Below, piece after piece: positions 1 through 7,545 of a DNA stretch of 36,794 bases (positions are counted from its first letter, which is position 1; each line of letters starts with the position of its first letter). The notes under the pieces were generated by a model that searched no databases, was not told the origin of the DNA, and saw only the letters and a list, made by a program, of their open reading frames with translations. Position numbers and translations under genes: made by a program. This stretch comes from Clostridia bacterium (GTDB lineage Bacteria > Bacillota > Clostridia > Christensenellales > Borkfalkiaceae), in assembly GCA_017399035.1 (NCBI GenBank), contig JAFQEM010000003.1:1-36794 (forward strand), in the 5' to 3' direction.

Positions 1-1
1 A

Positions 2-982
2 TATATAACGCTAACGACAAGGCATCACGATGGGTTTTCGCTTTTTGACACGAAGGGGTTAAGCGATTACGACACTATGCACACGATTGGCAGGGATTTG
101 GTTAGAGAATTCGTTGACGCGTGCAGAGAACAAGATATAGTCCCCTTTTTCTATCACACGCTAATAGATTGGCATAATAAAGATTATCCTACAAATTTTG
201 AAAGATATTTAGAGTATTTGAGAAAGAGTGTAGAAGTTTTGTGTTCTCAATATGGGGAAATTGGCGGATTTTGGTTTGACGGGTCTTGGGATAATAAAGA
301 CGCAGATTGGAAATTTGACGCGCTCTACAAAATGATAAGAAGTTATCAACCGCAAACTATGATAGTAAATAATACGGGTATGAGCGCGCGTGGGGAGATA
401 AGTCACGAAGAGATTGATAGCGTAACGTTTGAACGTGGAAATCCCTTTAAGGTTAAGGGCTCGGATAAGCCTATTGCAGGGGAAATGTGTCAAACGCTCA
501 ACGACCATTGGGGTTATACTAAACTTGATATGAATTACAAGTCGCCCGTCGAACTTATAAGCAATTTAGCCGATTGCAGATGGCATAACTGCAACTTTTT
601 GATGAACGTAGGATTAAAGGGCAACGGAATTATAAGAGATATTGACAACGCCGTATTTAATATAGTTGGCGAGTGGATAAAGATTAACAAAAACTTTATT
701 TATAACGCGGTAAAAGCGGATATTACGGCAGAAGGCGCAAAGATATTGACTGACGGAAAAGTTTATTACGCAGTCATAGACAAAGTATATATGGTTGCAA
801 ACCCGAACGTTCAACTTGCAGAAAACGAAAAAAAATATTTTACCGTTAACGCAAAAGTTAAAGATATTCGTTGGCTAGACAACGGCAAACGTTTAAATAA
901 AAGTGCAAAAGGCTATTACGTTGACACTTTCCTTTACGGAAGAAGTCAAGGAGTAAGAGTTGCAAAGTTTACGATAGAATAA
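2..982 (+). CDS. alpha-L-fucosidase, GH29 (5' partial)
   Basis: A retaining exo-glycosidase that removes alpha-L-fucose from glycans. The frame is open from base 2, so the start and N-terminal region lie outside the window; 326 residues remain. The fragment begins in the conserved TLTTRHHDGF segment of the GH29 barrel (residues 3-12 of the fragment). The catalytic nucleophile Asp is expected in GFWFDGSW (Asp at fragment residue 93, bases 278-280). The later GEMCQTLNDHWGY and NFLMNVGLKGNG segments match the usual GH29 layout, and a beta-sandwich tail follows from about residue 230. The acid/base residue cannot be assigned by eye. Whether it carried a signal peptide is unknown. It lies upstream of the first uptake locus on the same strand and probably supplies or finishes its substrate. 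The family call is firm; the exact linkage is not. Confidence 0.93.
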   Translation, partial: YITLTTRHHDGFSLFDTKGLSDYDTMHTIGRDLVREFVDACREQDIVPFFYHTLIDWHNKDYPTNFERYLEYLRKSVEVLCSQYGEIGGFWFDGSWDNKDADWKFDALYKMIRSYQPQTMIVNNTGMSARGEISHEEIDSVTFERGNPFKVKGSDKPIAGEMCQTLNDHWGYTKLDMNYKSPVELISNLADCRWHNCNFLMNVGLKGNGIIRDIDNAVFNIVGEWIKINKNFIYNAVKADITAEGAKILTDGKVYYAVIDKVYMVANPNVQLAENEKKYFTVNAKVKDIRWLDNGKRLNKSAKGYYVDTFLYGRSQGVRVAKFTIE

Positions 983-1022
983 AAAACTGACGTAAAATCT
1001 AAAGAAACGATAATAATTTTTA

Positions 1023-1102
1023 GGGGCTAGCCCCGTTTTGCGTGTTGAACGCAAAACGATAACGTTTGATAGATATTAAAAGGCTTTATCCGCAAAATGC
1101 GG
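1023..1102 (+). promoter_or_regulatory. hairpin-rich leader before the first uptake operon
   Basis: Three inverted repeats sit in the 150-bp gap after the fucosidase. The first is a GGGGCTAGCCCC palindrome at 1023-1034. The second has 10-bp perfect arms at 1034-1043 and 1049-1058 around a 5-nt loop. The third is a small CCGC/GCGG hairpin at 1090-1102. An AAACG-N4-CGTTT repeat (1054-1067) overlaps the second and resembles a LacI-type operator. A weak promoter could use TTGAAC (1045-1050) with GATAGA (1068-1073). No U-tract follows the long hairpin, so it is not a standard terminator. It may be an operator or a processing/attenuation structure for the operon starting at 1134. Confidence 0.4.
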
Positions 1103-1133
1103 TTAAAAATAATTTTTATAAGGAGAGAAAAAT

Positions 1134-1280
1134 ATGGAAAACAAGGCAAAAAAAGAGTATACGTTACCTGATATATTAATCGAGAACGTGTACAAACAAG
1201 ACGTTTTGTTGAATAGTCCTGGAAGTGCATATGACCTTGACGAATTCGACCCGTTAGAAGATGGAGGGCTAGGAGTATGA
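1134..1280 (+). CDS. small YxxPxI peptide, copy A (48 aa)
   Basis: An unrecognised 48-residue peptide with a clear ribosome binding site (AAGGAGAG, 1120-1127) seven bases before its ATG. The N-terminal half is KKEYTLPDILIE (residues 6-17), followed by QDVLLNS (22-28); the C-terminal half is acidic and Gly-rich (DLDEFDPLEDGG). It has no signal peptide or membrane segment. A 43-residue relative at 25894 shares KKEY..P.I.I, then QDV..L.S, with one gap. The stop codon overlaps the next start as ATGA, and the gene's GGAGGG (1263-1268) serves as the ribosome binding site of that next gene, so the two are translationally coupled. The Y-x2-P-x-I spacing recalls lasso-peptide leaders, but no maturation genes are nearby. 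Function unknown. Confidence 0.75.
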   Translation: MENKAKKEYTLPDILIENVYKQDVLLNSPGSAYDLDEFDPLEDGGLGV

Positions 1281-3724
1281 TTGCTAAATCAAGAAAAATA
1301 TTGTTGTTAGTTTTTGCATTTATAATGGCTCTTTCTGTAAGCGGAATTTTTTGCGCAACTGCTTTTGCGAACCAAAGCGCGCCAGTAGTTGACGACAACA
1401 TTTTTCAAATGCAAGGCGCAAGCATTCGTTATGACGAGCCTACTGGTATGCGTTTTAGCGCGCAAATTTCCCCCAACGTGGTTGAGCAAGTAAACGGCAA
1501 CGAAAGCAAGACCTTTGGCGCGTTTATTTTGCCAAACGACTATTTGACGGCAAATTCTATAACGGAAATTACCGACCACGTTACTCAATTTGGGAAAACC
1601 GTTAAGTATAACGACAGTCAAATAAATTATCCTGAAGGATTGACTGCAAAACTCAATGCAAAAACGGGGTATTATGAAATTGAATATTCTATCTCAACTA
1701 TTAAATACGGAAACTATAACCGTGAATTTTACGCTTTGGCGTATATAAAGACGGTTAGTGAAGGTAGTGCAACTTATGAATACGCCGATATAATTGAAGG
1801 AAATAACGTTAGAAGCGTTGCAGAAGTTGCAAAAATTGCTTACGGCAATTTAAACCTTGACACGGATGTTGAAGAAGAATTGGCGCAAATTGAAAGTGTA
1901 GAAAACTATATTTACAAGGCAGAATTCCTTGCAAAAGACGGTTGGAACGCCCAACAAGCAACTGAAAAAGAAAATAACGCAAACGGCTACGTTACCGCTC
2001 AAAAAGAGGCTATAAGCGAATTCGTTGCCAGCGTTCCCACAACAGCAACTTCAAGTGCGGTTGATAGCGCGTATGAAAAATATAACGCTCTCGGCGCGTT
2101 TGCAAAAACCGTGGTTGAAAGTGAAAAGAACGCTGTTGACGCAAAACAAATTGAAATAATTAACAACGCTATTGCAACCGTGGTTAGTGAATCTGAAACG
2201 GTGGAACAAGCCGATTATTGTAAGATTTACGGCGCAAAGAAAAATTACGAAGCAATCGTTGCAAAAAATCAATTAAGCGCACAAGAAATTGCAACTATTA
2301 ACAAAGCGCAACTTGACGCAGTTGAAGAAACGTTTAATGAAAAATATATCGTTGTGGTAATTCACGGCGCGACTGAGGCGGAAGGAAAGGTTGGTACTGA
2401 CGGAAATGACCACTCGATAAAAAAATATTATACGAATAACGATACTTATGGACCTACTATGAAACTTGTTAACGAAGGTGTCCAACAACGAGATAATATA
2501 TTGTATTACCAGGCAGACGGATTTAAAGATTATATAGGTTTTAATTTTTATCTAAACGTCTACGTTAGTCAACCAGGTGATTTGAGCTTAAATCAACAAA
2601 ATAGTGCGAGCGAGTGGAAAGAAATTGGAAAATTGACGCAAAGTAAATGGTCAAATTTTGAGATTACCTACGACGATATTGAAATTGATACGAGATATAA
2701 TCCAAATAGATGGAAATTGTCCGTTAATCTGCTTGCTAAAAATTATTATTTCTTAGTTTCTTCACTATTTGCAATTAGAGAACGCGATAATAACTATAAC
2801 GTTTACGGCGACCAGTTGTATTCTGCGTTTAGCACGAACACAAGCGATACTTTTGGTGCTACGGAAACTATAACCGAACTTTCAAAAGGAACGGAAGTAA
2901 CTGAGGACTATATTTACGACGGGTCTATGGGTGAGAAAGTCGTAATGGTTAATGCCGTTAAAGGAACGAGTGGGACTGCTAGCAACTGGGGTGTTACGTT
3001 CAATTTCAAGCCGATATTGATTGGATTGAACTTAATTGAAAATACCGTGGTTAAAGTAAACGTTTGGGCGAATAAACAAACGACTGTGGGCTTTGGTAGT
3101 TACAACGTTAACGCAACGAGTTTGAAACAGGGATGGAACACCCTTTATTTCAATAAAGAACAAATAACCAACGCAATTAAGGGCGGATTGATTGCAAAAG
3201 ATTGGGCGGCTCCCGTTACCTTGCTTTTCTCTGATTTTACTTTAATAAAAGTGACTGACATTGAACAGATTTCTGCCACTAATTTATTCAGTAACGGGGG
3301 AACGGATACGTTCTCTGCAATAGAAACCATAAGTACGGCAACTGACCAAACTTACGGCAACGTGGTGAAAATTGATATCACTGAAGGCAATAATGCGAAT
3401 ACTGGAGTTAATAGACATTGGTGGGTAAACGTAGATTATGCAAAAGTTCTTAAAATGATGGAATTAACCGGTAAGGATACTGTTAAATTCTATATTCGTT
3501 ACGAAACGTCGGTTACGGGTAGAAATGCAGACTGGATTCGCCTAGACGGGACTACTACTGATGATTCTGGCAACTGGATAGAGATAAGAAACAATGGAGA
3601 GTGGCAAGAATTTACTTTAACTAAACAAGAAATAGAAAATTTTAGTAACTCTGCTTGGACGTATACTTACGCTGGCGGAATTCCGTTAACTTTCTACGTT
3701 ACTGATTTCTATTTAGCAGATTAA
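1277..3724 (+). CDS. secreted multidomain protein with ASIR-type domain and C-terminal beta-sandwich modules (815 aa)
   Basis: A probable extracellular, non-enzymatic glycan-associated protein. The signal peptide spans residues 1-31, with likely cleavage after ATAFA. Residues 47-195 form a domain opening GASIRYDEPTGMRF and containing FGAFILPNDYL; the same domain occurs in the protein at 23389. Residues 196-355 are alpha-helical with spaced aromatic residues (KYNALGAF, AKKNYEAI). From about 356 a beta-rich region begins VVVIHGATEAEG and matches residues near 1092 of the 1396-aa protein. Two modules starting DTFxAxETI follow (about 530-665 and 675-815), and the last is almost identical in DNA to the end of the 1396-aa gene. 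There is no LPXTG, SLH or lipid anchor. The start is fixed by GGAGGG at 1263-1268 and by overlap with the preceding peptide gene. No catalytic motif is visible. Confidence 0.85.
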   Translation: MIAKSRKILLLVFAFIMALSVSGIFCATAFANQSAPVVDDNIFQMQGASIRYDEPTGMRFSAQISPNVVEQVNGNESKTFGAFILPNDYLTANSITEITDHVTQFGKTVKYNDSQINYPEGLTAKLNAKTGYYEIEYSISTIKYGNYNREFYALAYIKTVSEGSATYEYADIIEGNNVRSVAEVAKIAYGNLNLDTDVEEELAQIESVENYIYKAEFLAKDGWNAQQATEKENNANGYVTAQKEAISEFVASVPTTATSSAVDSAYEKYNALGAFAKTVVESEKNAVDAKQIEIINNAIATVVSESETVEQADYCKIYGAKKNYEAIVAKNQLSAQEIATINKAQLDAVEETFNEKYIVVVIHGATEAEGKVGTDGNDHSIKKYYTNNDTYGPTMKLVNEGVQQRDNILYYQADGFKDYIGFNFYLNVYVSQPGDLSLNQQNSASEWKEIGKLTQSKWSNFEITYDDIEIDTRYNPNRWKLSVNLLAKNYYFLVSSLFAIRERDNNYNVYGDQLYSAFSTNTSDTFGATETITELSKGTEVTEDYIYDGSMGEKVVMVNAVKGTSGTASNWGVTFNFKPILIGLNLIENTVVKVNVWANKQTTVGFGSYNVNATSLKQGWNTLYFNKEQITNAIKGGLIAKDWAAPVTLLFSDFTLIKVTDIEQISATNLFSNGGTDTFSAIETISTATDQTYGNVVKIDITEGNNANTGVNRHWWVNVDYAKVLKMMELTGKDTVKFYIRYETSVTGRNADWIRLDGTTTDDSGNWIEIRNNGEWQEFTLTKQEIENFSNSAWTYTYAGGIPLTFYVTDFYLAD
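3311..3724 (+). repeat. 414-bp direct repeat, copy 1 (C-terminal module)
   Basis: Aligned by eye with 16325-16738 at a constant offset of 13014 bases. I count 17 mismatches and no gaps over 414 bp (about 96% identity), ending exactly at both stop codons. It encodes the C-terminal module of the 815-aa protein. The DNA upstream of it in the two genes is much less similar, which suggests recent copying or gene conversion of this module alone. Confidence 0.93.
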
Positions 3725-3735
3725 GAATTAAAATC

Positions 3736-3765
3736 CTTCCGCAACGGTTTGAGCCGTTGCGGAAG
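3736..3765 (+). promoter_or_regulatory. intercistronic hairpin before the binding-protein gene
   Basis: Perfect 12-bp arms (3736-3747 and 3754-3765) enclose a 6-nt loop in the 84-bp gap between the 815-aa gene and the solute-binding-protein gene. The downstream sequence (TTAAGC) is not a U-tract, so it is more likely an mRNA processing or stability element than a strong terminator. Partial termination cannot be excluded. Confidence 0.6.
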
Positions 3766-3808
3766 TTAAGCAAAACACGATGCGTATACTTATTTTTAGG
3801 AGAAAATT

Positions 3809-5566
3809 ATGAAAAAAATGTTTAAAAAACTTGCAACGTGCGCACTTGCAACTCTTGTTGGCGTAACTTCGTTGGCGGGGTGTATTAACGTTGGCCCACA
3901 AGGCGAACAGGCTGACAGAGGAAAAACTCAACTTTACGTAAGTCACTATTTAGGTGGTGTTGGCAACGCGTGGTTAACTAAAATTAAAACGGAATTTGAA
4001 AGCCTTTACGAAGACTATAAAGGAGAGAACGGTAAAGTAGGCGTGCAAGTTATGATTAACGACCACAAGCAAGACGGCGAATCACTTGCAGAAGATATCA
4101 AGGGCAGTGAAGATGAAGTTTATTTTACCGATAAATCTAGATATTACGATACTATTTCAACTGGTTCTTTACTTGATATTTCTTCCATAGTAACCAAAAA
4201 GGTTGACGGCGTTTCTTTAGAAGACAGAATGACTGAACAACAAAAGGGTTATTATAAATATAACGATAAATATTACGCGCTTCCACACTACGAATCTTTT
4301 GGCGGATTGACTTATAACAAAAACTTGTGGAATACAAAGTCGCTTTATTTTGCTAAAGGTAAAGTTCCAAGTGAATTTTCTACTTATACGCAAGCAAATA
4401 ACGACAACCCTGCAACGGGAACTGTTTTAGAAGATTACGGATATTTGCCTACTACCTATACTAACGCTGCAGGCGAAAAGTCCGCAGGTCCAGATGGAAA
4501 ATACGGTACTTTTGACGACGGAATGCCTGCAACTTACGAAGAATTTTTTGTGCTTTGTGATTATATGGCCACCAAACAAGTAACGCCGTTCACTTGGACG
4601 GGGCGTTTTGGTAAGGCGTATATGCACTATCTTTTTAATTCGCTTTGGGCAGACGTTGACGGCGCGCAATCAGTTTCCACTTGTTACGGCTTATCTTCAA
4701 ACAGTTTTAAAGTAGTAACCAACGCGGAAGTTAAAAGTGATAGCAATGGATTCGTAAAAGACGAGTTGTCGTTTGAAAACGTAACCATTAACGATTTGAC
4801 CGGCTATAAAACCTATCAAACCGAAGGAATGTATCGCGCATACGAATTCGTTTGCAAAATGGTTTCTGACTCTAGTTATTACAGCACCAAACTTACCGCA
4901 GGTCAATCACACTATCATACGGACGCTCAGCGCGAATACGTTTTGAGTGAATTTGAACCTGAAAAGTGGAACGGAGGCAAGGCTATTGCTATGCTAGTTG
5001 AAGGTAACTATTGGGAAAATGAAACTAGAGACGCTACTATTTTTAACGAACTCCCCGGGGGAAGAACGGCAGAAGATGTTTCTTACGCGCATATGCCTAT
5101 TCCAAAGGTTGACGAAAGCCGTATCGGTACTAAAAACGTTATCGTTGAGGCTCAACAAAATATCTCTTTCATAAAGGGCAATATTGCAGACAATAAAAAA
5201 CAACTTGCGCTTGACTTTTTAGAATACTGCTATTCAGAGGCAAAACTTAAAGAGTTTACGGAAATTACGGGTGTTACCCGTGGTCTTAATTACGACCTTG
5301 ATTCGCTTTCGGGCGTAGGTATGACCGACTATGCAAAGTCTTTGATAGAATATAAAAAGAACGCAGACGTGGTTTATCTCGTTTCTGGAAATCCCGTTTA
5401 CACTAATAATCAAAGTTATTTTACTTATAGATTTTCGCTTAAGGGTTACGATTACGCATTTGATTATATTTACGACGAAAAACCCACGGCGTTGCAAGTA
5501 TTTAACAAACTGAAGGAAAAGAGAAACGAATCTACTTGGAAATCAACGTTAGGATTAAACGGTTAA
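3809..5566 (+). CDS. ABC sugar transporter solute-binding lipoprotein, copy A
   Basis: The extracellular substrate-capture subunit of a CUT1-type carbohydrate ABC importer, family-1 solute-binding fold. A lipoprotein signal peptide ends in SLAGC (lipid-modified Cys25). Recognisable segments are YYALPHYESFGGLTYN in the N-lobe, GPDGKYGTFDDGMPATYEEF near residue 227 (an acidic Gly/Asp loop that may bind Ca2+) and AMLVEGNYWENE near 395. At 585 residues it is longer than MalE-type proteins, which suits a larger oligosaccharide ligand. The ATG is preceded by TAGGAG. It leads two permease genes, with a hairpin between that probably keeps its mRNA in excess. A diverged paralogue with the same landmarks is at 26039. 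The sugar cannot be told from the sequence. Confidence 0.93.
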   Translation: MKKMFKKLATCALATLVGVTSLAGCINVGPQGEQADRGKTQLYVSHYLGGVGNAWLTKIKTEFESLYEDYKGENGKVGVQVMINDHKQDGESLAEDIKGSEDEVYFTDKSRYYDTISTGSLLDISSIVTKKVDGVSLEDRMTEQQKGYYKYNDKYYALPHYESFGGLTYNKNLWNTKSLYFAKGKVPSEFSTYTQANNDNPATGTVLEDYGYLPTTYTNAAGEKSAGPDGKYGTFDDGMPATYEEFFVLCDYMATKQVTPFTWTGRFGKAYMHYLFNSLWADVDGAQSVSTCYGLSSNSFKVVTNAEVKSDSNGFVKDELSFENVTINDLTGYKTYQTEGMYRAYEFVCKMVSDSSYYSTKLTAGQSHYHTDAQREYVLSEFEPEKWNGGKAIAMLVEGNYWENETRDATIFNELPGGRTAEDVSYAHMPIPKVDESRIGTKNVIVEAQQNISFIKGNIADNKKQLALDFLEYCYSEAKLKEFTEITGVTRGLNYDLDSLSGVGMTDYAKSLIEYKKNADVVYLVSGNPVYTNNQSYFTYRFSLKGYDYAFDYIYDEKPTALQVFNKLKEKRNESTWKSTLGLNG

Positions 5567-5570
5567 TTTA

Positions 5571-5601
5571 TTGCCCTACGCCGTTTGCGTAGGGCAATTT
5601 T
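5571..5601 (+). terminator. intra-operon attenuator after the binding-protein gene
   Basis: Perfect 11-bp GC-rich arms (5571-5581 and 5587-5597) around a 5-nt loop, followed by TTTT, five bases after the binding-protein stop codon. This looks like a partial rho-independent terminator, of the kind that gives more binding protein than permease. Locus B has no equivalent: only 3 bases separate the same genes there. Confidence 0.75.
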
Positions 5602-5651
5602 ATCAAAATCTTAATTTTTTGCTAAATTTTATCACTATCAAGGAGATGTTT

Positions 5652-6584
5652 ATGGAAAAACAAAAACCTTTAAGAAGCCTTAATCGTAAACAAAAAGATT
5701 TGTTGTTTTACGTTTTACTTATGGCGTATCCAGTTATTCAATTTTGTATTTTTTACGTCGTGGTAAACTTCAACTCTATTTTGCTTGCTTTTAAGGACTA
5801 TAATTATGGAACCACGGGATTTGAGTCTGCGGGATATCAATGGGTAGGGTTTAAACAATTTGCCAAAATTTTTACTGAACTTAAAGCCAACCCTGCGCTT
5901 TCTGCGTCCATCGGCAATTCGCTTATCGTTTACGCGGTTACCACCATTTCTATGTCGACTTTAACCGTTTGGTTTGCGTTTTACATCTTTAAGAATAAAT
6001 TCGCAAGCAAGTTTTTTAGAATAATTTTATTTTTACCACAGGTAATTTCTCCGCTAGTTATGGCGGTTATGTTTACTAGCGTTGCAGAAAACGTTCTTCC
6101 TGAACTTTTGGGCAAATCAGGTTGGAAAATTCCACCCCTTTTGTCTGACGTAAACACTCGTTTCGGCACGGCTTTATTCTATTCTATTTGGGCAAGTTTC
6201 GGCACGTCTATACTTCTATATAACGGAAATATGGCGTCTATTGACCCAGAGGTTATTGAAGCGGCAACTATTGACGGGGCAGACGGCTTTAAGGAGTTTT
6301 TGTATATTATTTTCCCGTTGGTTTACCCAACGTTTTCAACGTTTTTCGTCGTACATATCGCAGGTATTTTTACCAACCAGATGAGTTTACACACGCTATA
6401 CGGCGAAATGGCAAGCCCAAAAATTCAAACGTTTGGCTATTATTTATTCGTTAGGGTTGCTCAAGGCAATCTTAAAGAATATCCCTTTCTTTCTGCAATG
6501 GGGCTTATGATGACTTTTATTGCAGTTCCGCTTACCCTTTTCGTTAGATGGGGTATGAAAAAAATTGGACCGAGCGTCGATTAA
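5652..6584 (+). CDS. ABC sugar transporter permease 1, copy A (MalF-type)
   Basis: An integral membrane subunit of a CUT1 carbohydrate importer. The 310 residues contain about six hydrophobic segments, beginning FYVLLMAYPVIQFCIFYVVV. The cytoplasmic coupling motif EAATIDGADGFKEFLYIIFP starts near residue 203; this EAA-type loop docks the ATPase. The start is the ATG at 5652, preceded by AAGGAGATG at 5640-5648. A longer in-frame reading from 5571 would begin in the terminator hairpin and is rejected. It is followed by permease 2 with a 16-base gap. Its closest relative in the window is the permease at 27740. No ATPase is encoded nearby, so it probably uses a shared MsmK-like ATPase from elsewhere in the genome. 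Confidence 0.94.
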   Translation: MEKQKPLRSLNRKQKDLLFYVLLMAYPVIQFCIFYVVVNFNSILLAFKDYNYGTTGFESAGYQWVGFKQFAKIFTELKANPALSASIGNSLIVYAVTTISMSTLTVWFAFYIFKNKFASKFFRIILFLPQVISPLVMAVMFTSVAENVLPELLGKSGWKIPPLLSDVNTRFGTALFYSIWASFGTSILLYNGNMASIDPEVIEAATIDGADGFKEFLYIIFPLVYPTFSTFFVVHIAGIFTNQMSLHTLYGEMASPKIQTFGYYLFVRVAQGNLKEYPFLSAMGLMMTFIAVPLTLFVRWGMKKIGPSVD

Positions 6585-6600
6585 GGAGAATAATTTTATT

Positions 6601-7545
6601 ATGAACAACGATTATAAAAATCCCGCTTGCGCTCAATCGCAATCGGAAAATAAAAATAAAATAGTCAAATTTTTATTAGATAACTGGTTCTTTTTCTTGT
6701 TAGGAATCGTGTTGACGCTCTATACGTTTACTATGCTCTTTATCTTTGCTTACGGCGCAATGAACTCGTTTAAGTCCTCTTTGGAATACGGGTGGAACAA
6801 GTCCGCCTTTCCTACGGAAGGCTGGCATTTTGAAAACTACGTTACCGCATTAAGTTCTATTTACGTTAAGGTTAGAGCGGGCGGTGGATTTGAATATCAA
6901 GGCGTTATAAGAATGTATATAAACACTATTCTTTACGCGGTGGGTTGCGCTTTCTTTTCAACCCTCGTTCCGTGTATAACCGCGTATCTTACGGGTAGAT
7001 TTAAATACAAATTTAGCGGAATTATCGTGGGCATCGTTATTATAACTATGTCGCTTCCTATCGTTGGTAGCACGCCGTCGTCTTTACAACTTGCAAGAAT
7101 GCTTGGGTTATACGATAGCATTTGGGGTTTGTGGATAATGAGTGCGCACTTTCAAATGGGTATTCACTATCTAGTTTTCCACGACGCGTTTAGCGGTTTT
7201 CCTGCCGCTTATAAAGAGGCTGCGGAAATTGACGGGGCAAACAATTTGCAAATTATGATTCGTATAATGATTCCCCTAGTTAAAAACATTTTTGCTACCG
7301 TTTTTCTTTTAAGACTTATCGGCTATTGGAACGAATATCAAACGCCTCTTCTTTATATGCCAAATAGTCCGACCATTGCTTATGGATTATATTATTTTAC
7401 ATTCGTAAACACTGACAATAAAACGTTCTCCGTTCCTATGCAACTCACGGGCGCGTTTATCGTTAGTATTCCCATTTTTATCGTATTTTGTATTTTTCAA
7501 AATAGAATTATGACAAATCTTTCTATAGGAGGTGTTAAAGGTTAA
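6601..7545 (+). CDS. ABC sugar transporter permease 2, copy A (MalG-type)
   Basis: The second membrane subunit of the importer, 314 residues with about six membrane segments. The EAA loop reads EAAEIDGANNLQIMIRIMIP, starting near residue 206. The ATG at 6601 follows AAGGAG (6583-6588), which overlaps the end of permease 1; the in-frame TTG at 6565 lies inside the previous gene and is rejected. The polar N-terminal 20 residues (rich in N, K, Q, S) precede the first membrane segment. The C-terminus, IGGVKG, is encoded by AGGAGGTG (7527-7534), which also serves as the ribosome binding site of the next gene. The two genes overlap by one base (TAATG), so production of this permease and the large secreted protein is linked. 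Confidence 0.94.
   Translation: MNNDYKNPACAQSQSENKNKIVKFLLDNWFFFLLGIVLTLYTFTMLFIFAYGAMNSFKSSLEYGWNKSAFPTEGWHFENYVTALSSIYVKVRAGGGFEYQGVIRMYINTILYAVGCAFFSTLVPCITAYLTGRFKYKFSGIIVGIVIITMSLPIVGSTPSSLQLARMLGLYDSIWGLWIMSAHFQMGIHYLVFHDAFSGFPAAYKEAAEIDGANNLQIMIRIMIPLVKNIFATVFLLRLIGYWNEYQTPLLYMPNSPTIAYGLYYFTFVNTDNKTFSVPMQLTGAFIVSIPIFIVFCIFQNRIMTNLSIGGVKG

Noticed and set aside
1134-1280. Calling the small peptides lasso-peptide or other RiPP precursors
   Set aside because: Only the Y-x2-P-x-I spacing fits; there is no RRE, protease, cyclase, radical SAM or exporter gene in the window.
1027-1401. - strand open frame of 124 codons across the leader and the peptide gene
   Set aside because: It overlaps two better-supported + genes, has no ribosome binding site and encodes no recognisable domain; a shadow frame.
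5571-5651. N-terminal extension of permease 1 of locus A
   Set aside because: It would start inside a terminator hairpin, while a perfect ribosome binding site precedes the ATG at 5652.
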